Shown: positions 41,098 to 50,464 of the stretch, in pieces
Position numbering within the stretch: position 1 is the stretch's first letter
How the letters are laid out: every line of letters begins with the position of its first letter
Source of the DNA: CAVUDO01 sp963740255
GTDB lineage: Bacteria > Actinomycetota > Actinomycetes > Mycobacteriales > Cryptosporangiaceae
DNA length: 64,000 bases
Direction: 5' to 3'
Assembly: GCA_963740255.1 (NCBI GenBank)
Contig: CAVUDO010000002.1
Span: 682,001 to 746,000, forward strand
Program-made: the position numbers and the translations under genes
The notes under the pieces: model-generated
Seen by the model: the letters and a program-made list of their open reading frames with translations, nothing else
The model's database searches: none
What the model was told of the DNA's origin: nothing

Positions 41098-42618
41098 TCA
41101 GCGGCCGCCGGTGAGGATGTCGAGCAACTGGGTGGCGGTGTCGCACCGGTCGAGCAGGCCGCCGACATGCTGCTTTGTGCCGCGTTCGGGCTCGAGCATC
41201 GGCACCCGCACCAGCGACTCGCGGCCCACGTCGAAGATCACCGAGTCCCAGCTGGCCGCGACGACCTGCCCGGCGTACTTCTCCAGGCAGCGTCCGCGGA
41301 AGTACGCCCGGGTGTCGGTCGGAGGGCTCACCATGGCCTCGGTGACCGCCTCGTCGTCGACCAGCCGCTTCATCGCGCCGCGGGCGACCAGGCGGTGGTA
41401 GAGGCCCTTCTCCGGCCGCACGTCGTGGTACTGCAGGTCGACCAGTTGCAGCCGGGGGGCGTCCCAGCCCAGCCCGTCCCGTTCCCGGAAGCCCTCCAGC
41501 AGTCGGAGCTTGGCCACCCAGTCCAGCTCGTCGGCGCAGAGCATCGGATCGCGTCGCAGCCGGTCGAGCATCGACTCCCACCGGTCGAGCACGTCCAGGG
41601 TGATCGCGTCGACGTCGGCGCCGTACCGGTCGGTCACGAACGCCCGGGCCCGCTCGCAGTAGGCCTCCTGCATCTCCACCGCGGTCATCCGGCGGCCGTC
41701 CCGGAGCGAGACCTTGTGCTGCAGTGCCGGGTCGTGGGAGACCGCACGCAGGTCGGCGACGGGTTCGGAGAGCACCAGGTCGGCGGGCAGCACCCGCTCC
41801 TCGATCATCGCCAGCACCAGTGCGGTGGTGCCGAGCTTGAGGTAGGTCGAGATCTCCGACAGGTTGGCGTCGCCGATGATCACGTGCAGGCGGCGGTACT
41901 TCTCGGCGTCGGCGTGCGGCTCGTCGCGGGTGTTGATGATCGGCCGCTTCAGGGTGGTCTCCAGGCCCACCTCGACCTCGAAGAAGTCGGCCCGCTGGCT
42001 GATCTGGAAGCCGGTGCCGGAGCCGTCCTGCCCGGTGCCCACCCGACCGGCTCCGGCGACGATCTGCCGGGTGACGAAGAACGGCGTGAGGTGGGTGACG
42101 ATCTCGGAGAACGGGGTCTGGCGGCGCATCAGGAAGTTCTCGTGCGCTCCGTAGGACGCGCCCTTGTTGTCGGTGTTGTTCTTGTAGAGGTTGATCGGCG
42201 GCGTCCCGGGCACGGTGGCCGCACGCCGGGCCGCCTCCACCATCACCCGCTCGCCGGCCTTGTCGAACAGCACGGCGTCGCGGGGGTTGGTCACCTCGGG
42301 GGTGGAGTACTCGGGGTGGGCGTGGTCGACGTAGAGGCGCGCGCCGTTGGTGAGGATGACGTTGGCCAGACCCAGATCCTCGTCGGCCAGTGCCTCGGCC
42401 GGGTCGTAGAGCGCGCCGCCATAGGTGAAGCCGCGCGCGTCCCGCAGCGGCGATTCCTCTTCGTAGTCCCAGCGGGCCCGGCCGTTGCGGGTCAGCTCGG
42501 GACGCGCGCCGTAGGCGTTGACGATCTGCGAGGAGGTGACCATGGGGTTGGCGCCGGGCTGCCCGGGGACGGAGATGCCGTACTCGACCTCGGTACCCAT
42601 GATCCGGCGCGCGCTCAT
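41098..42618 (-). CDS. dop: Pup deamidase/depupylase
   Basis: 506-residue Dop. It shares the ligase fold with PafA (MGTEVEYGIS, VDHAHPEYSTPE with D98, KNNTDNKGASYGAHENFLM, NTRDEPHAD). It also has the family-specific Dop loop at about 40-82 (RARWDYEEESPLRDARGFTYGG). As Pup here already ends in Glu, only its depupylase activity should be needed. The start at 42618 has TAGGCT six bases upstream. Confidence 0.97.
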   Translation of the reverse strand: MSARRIMGTEVEYGISVPGQPGANPMVTSSQIVNAYGARPELTRNGRARWDYEEESPLRDARGFTYGGALYDPAEALADEDLGLANVILTNGARLYVDHAHPEYSTPEVTNPRDAVLFDKAGERVMVEAARRAATVPGTPPINLYKNNTDNKGASYGAHENFLMRRQTPFSEIVTHLTPFFVTRQIVAGAGRVGTGQDGSGTGFQISQRADFFEVEVGLETTLKRPIINTRDEPHADAEKYRRLHVIIGDANLSEISTYLKLGTTALVLAMIEERVLPADLVLSEPVADLRAVSHDPALQHKVSLRDGRRMTAVEMQEAYCERARAFVTDRYGADVDAITLDVLDRWESMLDRLRRDPMLCADELDWVAKLRLLEGFRERDGLGWDAPRLQLVDLQYHDVRPEKGLYHRLVARGAMKRLVDDEAVTEAMVSPPTDTRAYFRGRCLEKYAGQVVAASWDSVIFDVGRESLVRVPMLEPERGTKQHVGGLLDRCDTATQLLDILTGGR

Positions 42619-42624
42619 GTACCG

Positions 42625-42630
42625 AGCCTA
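42625..42630 (-). promoter_or_regulatory. -10 box of dop, leaderless type
   Basis: TAGGCT on the minus strand, six bases before the ATG. Confidence 0.5.
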
Positions 42631-45192
42631 GACAGGTGCGGTGGGTGCCGCGGGGTGCCGCCGCGCACCGACGAGCGGCTCGGACCGCTCCCGGGGCTGT
42701 TTCGGGTCCTCTTCCACCGCCGCCGCCGCCGGCGGCGACGGTGCGACCGGTGATGTCGGGACGGCCGCCGCGTCGCCTCGGAAGCGCTCGACCAGGGAGA
42801 CCACCCATCCGGCGCCCGCGAGCAGCAGCACGGGGAACACCACCGCGTACGACCGCACCCCACTCGCGGTGCCGTCCATGACGTACAGCGCGATACTCGT
42901 GAGACCGCCTCCCAGCGCGAGCGCGGCGAGCGGATCCCGCCGGAACCGAGTCATGGCGGCGAGGACCGCGAGGAGCAGGATGATCCCCAGTGGAGCGTCA
43001 GCGGCCAGGGCGGTCAGGTCGTAGACGACCGCTTTTGTGTACCACGAGGACAGCAGCCCGGCCGTGTCACCGGAGGCGAGTTCACCGGCCCAACCGAGCA
43101 GGTTGACGTGGGCCGCTGGAAAGACCAGGCCGGCGAGGACCGTCGCGGTGGCCACGGCGAGGCCGGTCGCGGCGAACGGGAACCAGTCGTTGCGCAGCCG
43201 CCGCTCCGCGACCGCCGCGGCCAGCCACGCGGCCAGCACCGCCACCACCAGGGCGACGGCGGTCCCACGGGTGAGCAGGGCCAGCGCGAGCAGCACGCCG
43301 AAGGCCACCACCGCGCGCCGGGTCGCGGCCCGGCCGATCGGCAGGGCGAACAGGCTGGCCGTGACCAGCGCCAGCGCGAGCGTGTCCGGCTGGGCGACCA
43401 CTCCCAGCGCGCCGATCCGGTCGGACAGCAGGTAGGCCACGGCGACCAGGGCCCCGGCCGCCTGGCCCCAGCGCCGCGCGGCGAACACCGCGAGCAGGGC
43501 CACGGTGGCCAGTTGGGCGACCACCGGCACCAGCAGCAGCCCGACCGACCCGGCGACGGCCACGAACGGCGCCGACAACAGCGAGTAGACCAGCGAGGGA
43601 TCGTCGATGCCCGTGCCGTCGAACAGCCACGCCGACCCGGCCGGCCAGCACCGCCCGCCGCACAGCTGCTCCACGAACGAACGGGTCGCCAGCCCGTCGT
43701 AGGTCCGCAGGGCCGCCTCGTCCGGCGAGTAGCCGAGGAAACGGTAGGCCCAGCCGAGGTGGAAGCGACTGTCCGAGGAAAAGTGCTGGGCGCGCGTCTG
43801 CAGGATCCCGGTCATCATCACCGCGGCGCCGGCGACGAGCAGCCAGGCGTACCGCGGGCCGGACGACGCGGAGCGGATCTGGGCGATCACCCGGCCCAGC
43901 CCTCCGCGGCGGCTGCCGGAGGCCGGCTCGTCCCGCGGCGCCGTCTGCGAGGGCTGCGGCCCGTCCGCGGCCGACCCGGCTGCGCCGAGTGCGTCCGGTG
44001 CGGCCTCCGGCAGGTCGGGGACCGCCTCCGTCGAGCGCGAAGGCCGGCGTTTGTGCGGCCCCCACACGTCGGCCATCAGCGCGATCGCGGCCAGGCCGAG
44101 CAACGGGATGATCGGCACCTGGTACCGGAACGCGGACGGGTGGAACTGGATCACGTAGATCGCGCTGACCACGACGAAGCTGGTCGCGGCCAGCACGCTG
44201 AGCTCGCTGCGGAAACGCCAGCCGACCGCCACCGCGGCCAGCACCAGCAGGGCGCAGAGCACGAGGTCGAAGCGCAGACCCAGCAGGTCGGACCGGATCA
44301 GCCCGGCCGTGACCTTGTACACGGCCTTCAGCCCGGTGGCCCCGTACTGTTCCTGCGCCAGCGCGGAGAACTGGTCGGGCAGCGACAGCTTCTCGCCGCC
44401 GAAGATCCGTGGGGGCACCAACATCTGGACGGCCAGGGCCGCCGTGCCCAACACCGTCCCCCAGACCGCGAACGGCAGCCAGGGGTTGCGCAGCGTCCGG
44501 TCGCGCACCGCCACCAGGAGCCAGACGGCCGCGACCGCCAGCGGCAGCGCGATCGCGAACTGCCGGTTGGCCATGCCGAGCACCACCAGCACCGTGAACC
44601 AGACCACGTCCCGGCGGCCCGTGCGCCGGGCCAGCGGCAGGAACAGCAGCGGCCACACCGTGAACAGGATGGCAGCGGCCTCGGTGTGCCCGATCGCGGC
44701 CCAGCGCACCAGACTGACCGGCACGAGCATCATCAGGCCCGCGACCAGGGCCCAGCGCTGACCCCAGAGTCGGGACGCGAACAGCACCACCGCGACGACC
44801 GCACCGGCATAGCACAGCATCGAGACGACGAGCATCCCGTTCGGACCGAACAGCGCCACCAGCGGCGCTGACACGAGCGGGAGGAATACCCGCGGCGCGA
44901 CCACGGCGGCGTACTGGCCGGTGAAGAACTCGCTGGCGAAGTTCGGCGGCCAGCAGGTCGGACAGCGTTCCGGGACGACGATGCCGATCAGGAAGTCGTA
45001 GGACAGCTGCGCCGCCTCGGGCTGCGAGTAGCCGAGGTACCAGTACGTCCAGGCCAGGTAGAGCCGCGAGTCGGCGCCCCAGTTGACCCGCAGGGTCAGC
45101 GAGAGGACGAGCGTGAAGACATAGAGCCCGAGGAGGAGCAGCCAACCCCGCCGAGGAAGGGCGGTGCGCAGGCGGTTGAGCAACGTGTCCAT
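42628..45192 (-). CDS. Large polytopic membrane protein, internally duplicated (GT-C-like)
   Basis: 854-residue protein with roughly 20 hydrophobic segments in two homologous halves (about 15-390 and 445-800), joined by a charged linker. Each half starts with a helix and a first loop with a conserved Asp: GADSRLYLAWTYWYLGYSQPEAA in the first, SSDSRFHLGWAYRFLGYSPDEAA in the second. Each half continues with CPTCWPP or GGRCWPAG, a SAPLVALFG or SAPFVAVAG helix and RLWGQRWA or RRWGQAAG. The topology and first-loop acid resemble GT-C glycosyltransferases. The sugar and acceptor are unknown. A C-terminal Pro/Ala tail follows. The ATG at 45192 has TAGCGT nine bases upstream. Confidence 0.75.
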   Translation of the reverse strand: MDTLLNRLRTALPRRGWLLLLGLYVFTLVLSLTLRVNWGADSRLYLAWTYWYLGYSQPEAAQLSYDFLIGIVVPERCPTCWPPNFASEFFTGQYAAVVAPRVFLPLVSAPLVALFGPNGMLVVSMLCYAGAVVAVVLFASRLWGQRWALVAGLMMLVPVSLVRWAAIGHTEAAAILFTVWPLLFLPLARRTGRRDVVWFTVLVVLGMANRQFAIALPLAVAAVWLLVAVRDRTLRNPWLPFAVWGTVLGTAALAVQMLVPPRIFGGEKLSLPDQFSALAQEQYGATGLKAVYKVTAGLIRSDLLGLRFDLVLCALLVLAAVAVGWRFRSELSVLAATSFVVVSAIYVIQFHPSAFRYQVPIIPLLGLAAIALMADVWGPHKRRPSRSTEAVPDLPEAAPDALGAAGSAADGPQPSQTAPRDEPASGSRRGGLGRVIAQIRSASSGPRYAWLLVAGAAVMMTGILQTRAQHFSSDSRFHLGWAYRFLGYSPDEAALRTYDGLATRSFVEQLCGGRCWPAGSAWLFDGTGIDDPSLVYSLLSAPFVAVAGSVGLLLVPVVAQLATVALLAVFAARRWGQAAGALVAVAYLLSDRIGALGVVAQPDTLALALVTASLFALPIGRAATRRAVVAFGVLLALALLTRGTAVALVVAVLAAWLAAAVAERRLRNDWFPFAATGLAVATATVLAGLVFPAAHVNLLGWAGELASGDTAGLLSSWYTKAVVYDLTALAADAPLGIILLLAVLAAMTRFRRDPLAALALGGGLTSIALYVMDGTASGVRSYAVVFPVLLLAGAGWVVSLVERFRGDAAAVPTSPVAPSPPAAAAVEEDPKQPRERSEPLVGARRHPAAPTAPV

Positions 45193-45201
45193 CGTCGCTG
45201 G

Positions 45202-45207
45202 ACGCTA
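45202..45207 (-). promoter_or_regulatory. -10 box of duplicated membrane protein gene
   Basis: TAGCGT on the minus strand, nine bases before the ATG at 45192. Confidence 0.4.
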
Positions 45208-45306
45208 TCAGGACCGGCCGCGTGCCGAACGCCGGGCAGGCGCCGCCGACGTGTGTTCGCCGCACCGCCGAACGGCGTTCACCCTGGTGGCCGGATCACA
45301 TCCGGA

Positions 45307-47307
45307 TCATCGGGCCAGCGGGGTGGACGGCGGCGACCACGGCCGCACGTCGTCGACCTCGACGCGCAGCGACGGCTGCGACGTGCGGAGCCTGGCCAGG
45401 TGGTCGATGACGTCTGGTCGGTTGGTGACGATCCGCACCGGCACCGACTGCGCGGCCAGGAACGCGGCCAGGTCGTCCAGATCGTGTCCGGCCGTGGGCG
45501 TGAGCCAGTCCCGGGCCGGAGTCGCCAGCGCGGCGTTGCGGTGCAGTACCGCAACGTAGGCGGTCGCCAGCGGCGGTTTCCAGTCCGGGCCGATCCAGGC
45601 GATCGTGATCGTCCCGTCTGCCTGGGGATGGCGGCGGAACACGAACTCGGCGATCTCCCCCCGCTCCTTGGCGGCAAGGCTGTGGCTGACGAACCGCAGG
45701 CCCGGCGGCCGGCCCCGGTCGAGCAGGCCGGTGGTGGCCAACCCGGTGAGCGGCACCGTGACCGCGACCGCGGTCGCCAGCGCGATCCCCCGCCGTACCC
45801 GCGGCGGACGGTGGGCGGTGCGAGCCCGCACCTGCCGCTGGACGAGCAGCGCGAGCGCCCCCACCGCCAGCAGCAGCACCACCAGGAACGCGTGCAGGAC
45901 CTTCTCGTAGTAGTAGAGGGTGGAGCCGACCCTGACCTGTTGGTAGACCCACAGTGCGCCCGTGGCCAGGCCCGCGGCGGCCAACGCCCAGCCGGCCGAC
46001 CGCCAGACCGGGTTCCGGCGTGCGGCCAGCACGACCGGGATGCCGACCAGCAGCACCACGCCGACGACAATCCGGTTCGGCGTGTGGGTGATGCCGCCCC
46101 CGGAGAGCAGCACCGTGCCGGTGTTCGCCTGGGCGTTCAGTACGGGTTCGACCAGGCCGAACGCCGCGGTCACCACGGCGGTGCCCAGCGCGAACCTCCA
46201 CGCCGGGGCGACCCTTCGCCCGTACCGCCACAGCGACAGCGCGATCAGCGCCGCCGCGAGCGGGAGGTAGAGGTAGTACGTCATTGACACACCGACGAAC
46301 AGCGCCCCGAGGACGGCGAGGTGTTCGCGGATCCGCGCGATCGGCCGGATCGCGACCGCGGTCAGCAGCGTCAGCACGGCCAGGCCGGCGATCTCCGAGG
46401 TGAACCCGCCGACGTAGATCGTGATCGGCGGGCCGAGCAGGACGAACCCGAGGGCACCCGCCGACGCGGCCAGCGTCGCCCCGCGGGACAGGGCTGGTCC
46501 GGCCACCCAGCGCAGGCCCCACACCACGGCGGCCCCGAGGAACACGAACGTCCCGGCCGCGCACCAGGTCAGCAACCGGAACGAGTCCTCCGCCGCCCCC
46601 GGCACGTCGGCGGACTCGACGAAGTTGGCGACCAGGGCGTAGAAGAAGTGCGATCCCTGCGGGTAGGTCTCGTAGCCGGGCGGCACGTACCGCGCCGCGG
46701 CGTCGGGCTGCAGGAACAGGTACCCGCCGATCAGCCGGATCGTGTCGTAGAACAGGAAGTGCCGTGAGTAGTCGTCGTTGGACGCCGCGAGGGCGATCTG
46801 GTCGGCCAGTGTCCCGCGCCGGTAGGCGACGGCCATGAACCCGGCGCCGGCCATCGCCGCGCCCAGCACCGGCACGTCGCGCAGGCTCGGCCGGGGCAGT
46901 CGTGGAGCCCGGCCGGTGAGGGCGCCGATCGGCACCAGGACGCTCAGCGCGGTGGCGCCGACGACGGCCGGGTGCAGGTGCCACGGCCACACCGAGAGCA
47001 GCAGCCCCGCGGGCGCCGCGACGGCGGCCACCAGCCCGACGGCCAGCACCAGTCGGTCGACCAGCGCGTTGCCGGCCCGTAGCAGCGACGCCGTGCCGGT
47101 CACGGTCAGGAGCAACAGCAGCCAGTCGACGCCAAGGGCATGGGTGGCGGCGGCCAGCGCCCAGGTGGCTCCGAGGAGGACCGCGACGAGACCCCATCGA
47201 CGGGGAGCGCCAGCCGACTGGCGGCGGGCCGGGGTGTCGGCCGGCGTGGTGTCGCCTGAGCCGGTGGCGTCGACCTGCTCGGAGGAGTCTGCCTTCGCCG
47301 CTGCCAT
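45307..47307 (-). CDS. Large polytopic membrane protein, possible GT-C transferase
   Basis: 666-residue protein with about 14 hydrophobic segments (roughly 45-500) and a soluble C-terminal domain of about 120 residues. The region SNDDYSRHFLFYDTIRLIGGY has a double Asp after an early helix, then PPGYETYPQGSHFFYALV, which recalls GT-C-type actinobacterial membrane proteins. Function is unknown. The start at 47307 is chosen because TAGGAT lies seven bases upstream; the ATG at 47316 lies inside that box. It is arranged in tandem with the duplicated protein gene. Confidence 0.72.
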   Translation of the reverse strand: MAAAKADSSEQVDATGSGDTTPADTPARRQSAGAPRRWGLVAVLLGATWALAAATHALGVDWLLLLLTVTGTASLLRAGNALVDRLVLAVGLVAAVAAPAGLLLSVWPWHLHPAVVGATALSVLVPIGALTGRAPRLPRPSLRDVPVLGAAMAGAGFMAVAYRRGTLADQIALAASNDDYSRHFLFYDTIRLIGGYLFLQPDAAARYVPPGYETYPQGSHFFYALVANFVESADVPGAAEDSFRLLTWCAAGTFVFLGAAVVWGLRWVAGPALSRGATLAASAGALGFVLLGPPITIYVGGFTSEIAGLAVLTLLTAVAIRPIARIREHLAVLGALFVGVSMTYYLYLPLAAALIALSLWRYGRRVAPAWRFALGTAVVTAAFGLVEPVLNAQANTGTVLLSGGGITHTPNRIVVGVVLLVGIPVVLAARRNPVWRSAGWALAAAGLATGALWVYQQVRVGSTLYYYEKVLHAFLVVLLLAVGALALLVQRQVRARTAHRPPRVRRGIALATAVAVTVPLTGLATTGLLDRGRPPGLRFVSHSLAAKERGEIAEFVFRRHPQADGTITIAWIGPDWKPPLATAYVAVLHRNAALATPARDWLTPTAGHDLDDLAAFLAAQSVPVRIVTNRPDVIDHLARLRTSQPSLRVEVDDVRPWSPPSTPLAR

Positions 47308-47314
47308 GCCGCGC

Positions 47315-47320
47315 ATCCTA
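47315..47320 (-). promoter_or_regulatory. -10 box of membrane protein gene, leaderless type
   Basis: TAGGAT on the minus strand, seven bases before the ATG at 47307. Confidence 0.45.
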
Positions 47321-47412
47321 CAAACGGCACCGCCCCGCCTGGCGTGCGGCAGCCCTCGGTCCCGACACGGCGCCTGTCCGATCCGGTGCCACCGCCCGCC
47401 GGGCGGACGGGA

Positions 47413-47453
47413 CGACCGCCGGCACCCGAGACTTCCCGGGTGCCGGGCGGTCG
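47413..47453 (-). terminator. arc terminator
   Basis: Arms 47413-47428 and 47437-47453 pair almost perfectly, with one bulged C, around an 8-base loop. It lies ten bases after the arc stop and separates arc from the membrane protein gene. Confidence 0.75.
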
Positions 47454-47462
47454 CCGTGCGCG

Positions 47463-49250
47463 TTACAGGTACTGGCCGGTGTTGGTGACCGTGTCGATCG
47501 CCCGGCCGGCCTCGCTGCCCTTGCCGCCGGAGACCAGGGTGCGGATGTAGACGATCCGCTCGCCCTTCTTGCCGGAGATGCGGGCCCAGTCGTCGGGGTT
47601 GGTGGTGTTGGGGAGATCCTCGTTCTCGCGGAACTCGTCCACGCAGGCGTCCATCAGGTGCTGGATCCGCAGGCCCTTCGCGGCGAGGGTGAGGAAGTCC
47701 TTGATCGCCATCTTCTTCGCCCGGTCGACGATGTTCTGGATCATCGCGCCGGAGTTGAAGTCCTTGAAGTAGAGGACTTCCTTGTCACCGTTGGCGTAGG
47801 TGACCTCCAGGAAGCGGTTCTCCTCGGTCTCGGTGTACATCCGCTCGACGACACCCTGGATCATCCCGTCGACGCAGGCCTGCCGGGAGTCTCCGTGCTC
47901 GGCCAGGTCGTCGGTGTGGATGGGCAGGCTCACGGTGATGTACTTGGAGAAGATGTCGCGGGCGGCCTCGGCATCGGGACGCTCGATCTTGATCTTCACG
48001 TCGAGGCGGCCGGGCCGCAGGATCGCCGGGTCGATCATGTCCTCGCGGTTGGAGGCGCCGATCACGATGACATTCTCCAGGCCCTCCACGCCGTCGATCT
48101 CGCTGAGCAGCTGCGGGACGATCGTGTTCTCGACGTCCGAGGAGACACCCGAGCCGCGGGTGCGGAAGATCGAGTCCATCTCGTCGAAGAACACGATCAC
48201 CGGCGTGCCCTCCGAGGCCTTCTCCCGGGCCCGCTGGAAGACCAGCCGGATGTGCCGCTCGGTCTCGCCGACGTACTTGTTGAGCAGCTCGGGGCCCTTG
48301 ATATTGAGGAAGTAGGACTTCGCCTCCTTGCCCGACTCGCCCCGGGACTCGGCCACCTTCTTGGCCAGCGAGTTGGCGACGGCCTTGGCGATCAGCGTCT
48401 TGCCGCAGCCGGGCGGGCCGTAGAGCAGCACACCCTTCGGGGGTCGGAGCTCGTGCTCGCGGAACAGCTCGGCGTGCAGGAACGGCAGCTCGACCGCGTC
48501 CCGGATCTGCTCGATCTGGTTCCGCAGGCCGCCGATCGCGGTGTAGTCGATGTCCGGGACCTCCTCCAGGACCAGGTCCTCGACCTCGGACTTCGGGATG
48601 CGCTCGTACACGTAGGCCGAGCGCGGCTCGAGCAGCAACGAGTCACCGCTGCGCAGGTGGACGTCGGTCAGGGTGGCCGCGAGGTACACGATCCGTTCCT
48701 CGTCGGCGCGGGAGAGCACCAGGGCACGGTCGGGGTGCCCGTCGGGCCCCTCCAGCAGCTCCTTGAGCATCACGACCTCGCCGGCGCGTTCGTACCCGAA
48801 CGCCTGCACGATGTTGAGGGCGTCGTTGAGCATGACCTCCTGGCCCCGCTGCAACTCCTCGGCCGGAACGGCCGGCGACACGGCCACCCGGAGCTTGCGT
48901 CCGCCGGTGAACACGTCCACCGTGCCGTCGTCGTGCCGGGCCAGGAAGACGCCGTAGCCGCTCGGCGGCTGGGCCAGCCGGTCGATCTCCTCTTTGAGGG
49001 CGATGATCTGGGTGCGGGCCTCACGCAGCGTCGCGGCAAGCTTCTCGTTCTGCTCGGACAGCCGCGTCGCCGTCGCCTGGGCGGCGGTGAGGCGCTCCTC
49101 GAGGGACCGCGCGTGCCGCGGCCCGTCGGTGGACTTGCGGCGCAGGAGCGAGACTTCCTCCTGCAGGAAGCTCACCTGGGCCGTGAGTTCGCGGACCTCC
49201 TCGTCCTGCTGTGCTGCGCGCTGATCCGCGTTTTCTCGGTTGGAGTTCAC
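47463..49250 (-). CDS. arc: Proteasome-associated AAA ATPase (Arc/Mpa)
   Basis: 595-residue hexameric unfoldase that binds Pup and feeds the 20S proteasome. An N-terminal coiled coil (about 15-95) binds Pup. Tandem OB domains (about 97-225) follow, then the AAA domain with Walker A GPPGCGKT (278-285), Walker B VIVFFDEMDSIF and the arginine-finger region PGRLDVKIKI. The last residues are Gly-Gln-Tyr-Leu, the penultimate-Tyr motif that opens the alpha-ring gate. The GTG at 49250 has GGAGGTG upstream. A TACTGT box at 49283-49288 gives a leader of about 26 bases. Confidence 0.97.
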   Translation of the reverse strand: MNSNRENADQRAAQQDEEVRELTAQVSFLQEEVSLLRRKSTDGPRHARSLEERLTAAQATATRLSEQNEKLAATLREARTQIIALKEEIDRLAQPPSGYGVFLARHDDGTVDVFTGGRKLRVAVSPAVPAEELQRGQEVMLNDALNIVQAFGYERAGEVVMLKELLEGPDGHPDRALVLSRADEERIVYLAATLTDVHLRSGDSLLLEPRSAYVYERIPKSEVEDLVLEEVPDIDYTAIGGLRNQIEQIRDAVELPFLHAELFREHELRPPKGVLLYGPPGCGKTLIAKAVANSLAKKVAESRGESGKEAKSYFLNIKGPELLNKYVGETERHIRLVFQRAREKASEGTPVIVFFDEMDSIFRTRGSGVSSDVENTIVPQLLSEIDGVEGLENVIVIGASNREDMIDPAILRPGRLDVKIKIERPDAEAARDIFSKYITVSLPIHTDDLAEHGDSRQACVDGMIQGVVERMYTETEENRFLEVTYANGDKEVLYFKDFNSGAMIQNIVDRAKKMAIKDFLTLAAKGLRIQHLMDACVDEFRENEDLPNTTNPDDWARISGKKGERIVYIRTLVSGGKGSEAGRAIDTVTNTGQYL

Positions 49251-49571
49251 GACCGCCCACCTCCCCCGGCATCGGTGGTTCCACAGTACCGACTCCCCGA
49301 TGCCCGTGCCGCGCATCGGCGCCGACAACGCGCCAACGACCACGTTTCGTCACCCGAACGGAGCGTGTCGGACACCGTGTGCGCCCGGCGCGCCGACATC
49401 CTCCGCCGGTCTGCTCGGGGCGCCGGGCGGGCGGCCGTCGACCGGCCTACCCTGGGGTGGGAGCCCCGTTCGGGGTGCGGCGAGGAGGGCAAGGCGGATG
49501 AGCGAGCCTGGACGGGCGAACCCCGGACGCCGTGCTCAGACGGCAGCCGCTCCGCGGCGCGAGGCGGGCCT
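49251..49571. other. Divergent gap between arc and the ferredoxin gene
   Basis: The first 40 bases hold the arc Shine-Dalgarno and -10 box (49283-49288). On the plus strand TACCCT (49448-49453) is a possible -10 box for the ferredoxin unit. A 25-codon open frame (49498-49575) precedes the ferredoxin. Nothing else is recognised. Confidence 0.4.
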
Positions 49572-49575
49572 ATGA
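49498..49575 (+). CDS. Possible 25-residue leader peptide of the ferredoxin gene
   Basis: The ATG at 49498 follows GAGGAGGG by eight bases, a better Shine-Dalgarno than that of the ferredoxin. Its TGA overlaps the ferredoxin ATG as ATGA. The 25-residue product is polar and Arg/Ala-rich. It may be a translated leader that couples to the ferredoxin. Confidence 0.35.
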   Translation: MSEPGRANPGRRAQTAAAPRREAGL

Positions 49576-49847
49576 GCGAGTCGTTGCGGGTCTGGGTCGA
49601 CCAGGACCTCTGCACCGGCGACGGGCTGTGCGTCCAGTACGCGCCGGAGGTGTTCGAGTTCGACGTCGACGGCCTGGCGTACGTGAAGGCCGCGGACGGC
49701 GAGTTGCACACCGCCGCCGGCAGCCAGGTCGAGGTGCCCGACCAGCTCCGCCTGGACGTGATCGACTCGGCGAAGGAGTGCCCGGGGGCGTGCATCCACG
49801 TGGTCCGCACCGCCGACGGCACCGAGGTGGCCGGGCCCGAGGCCTGA
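49572..49847 (+). CDS. Ferredoxin, 3Fe-4S type
   Basis: 91-residue ferredoxin: C14 and C20 (CTGDGLC) with C70 (ECPGAC) form the three-cysteine pattern of single 3Fe-4S ferredoxins; C74 is additional. Such proteins carry electrons to cytochromes P450 or other oxygenases, but none is encoded nearby. A ferredoxin in this place next to arc is, from memory, conserved in several actinobacteria. ATG at 49572, overlapped by a possible leader frame. Confidence 0.88.
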   Translation: MSESLRVWVDQDLCTGDGLCVQYAPEVFEFDVDGLAYVKAADGELHTAAGSQVEVPDQLRLDVIDSAKECPGACIHVVRTADGTEVAGPEA

Positions 49848-49878
49848 CCGGCCGCTGCCCGCGCCCGGTGCGCCCGGT

Positions 49879-50460
49879 TCAGCGCACCGGCACGCCGGCC
49901 AGGCTCGCGACCTGCTGGGCGAACAGGGCCAGCCGGCTCATCTGGCCCGGCCCGCCGATCTCGGTGCTCTTTCCCAGCCGGATCGCGTCGTGCCGGATCA
50001 CGGTGGCGCTCTCGCCGTCCCGCTCGACCGGGCCGGCCTCGTCGAGCGACTCCAGCAGGATGTACACGTCCACACCGTGCAGGCGGTGTCCGTCGCCGTC
50101 GCGCACCAGCAGGGTGCGGTACCCCACCTCGTTGACCCGTCCGAGCGGCACCGTCCGCACCGCCGAGGTCATCGCGCCGTCGGGGAACTGCTCGTCGACC
50201 ACGTCCTCGCCGTGCCAGAGCACGATCCGCTCGCCGTCGCAGACGACGGCCTCCTGCCACACCAGGCCGTCGTCGGAGACCATCCGCTCCAGGCTGAACC
50301 CGAGGACGGGCCGCTCCCCGAGCACCGCGGCCAGCGCCTCCAGCGCCACCTCCGGGTCGCGGAAGTAGGCCCGGGCCGCCTCGGACAGGTCGGTGTAGGG
50401 CGACCAGTCCGGGAAGACGAAGTCCTGGCCGGACTCGGCGCCGCGACGAGGTCCGAACAT
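49879..50460 (-). CDS. Conserved hypothetical protein of the arc-trmI locus
   Basis: 193-residue soluble acidic protein with no recognised domain or catalytic motif. It begins MFGPRRGAESGQDFVFPDWS and contains LGFSLERMVSDDGLVWQEAVV. The ATG at 50460 lies four bases after the trmI stop and has AGGAGG nine bases upstream, so it is cotranscribed with trmI. Its placement between arc and trmI hints at a conserved locus protein, function unknown. Confidence 0.7.
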   Translation of the reverse strand: MFGPRRGAESGQDFVFPDWSPYTDLSEAARAYFRDPEVALEALAAVLGERPVLGFSLERMVSDDGLVWQEAVVCDGERIVLWHGEDVVDEQFPDGAMTSAVRTVPLGRVNEVGYRTLLVRDGDGHRLHGVDVYILLESLDEAGPVERDGESATVIRHDAIRLGKSTEIGGPGQMSRLALFAQQVASLAGVPVR

Positions 50461-50464
50461 CGCC

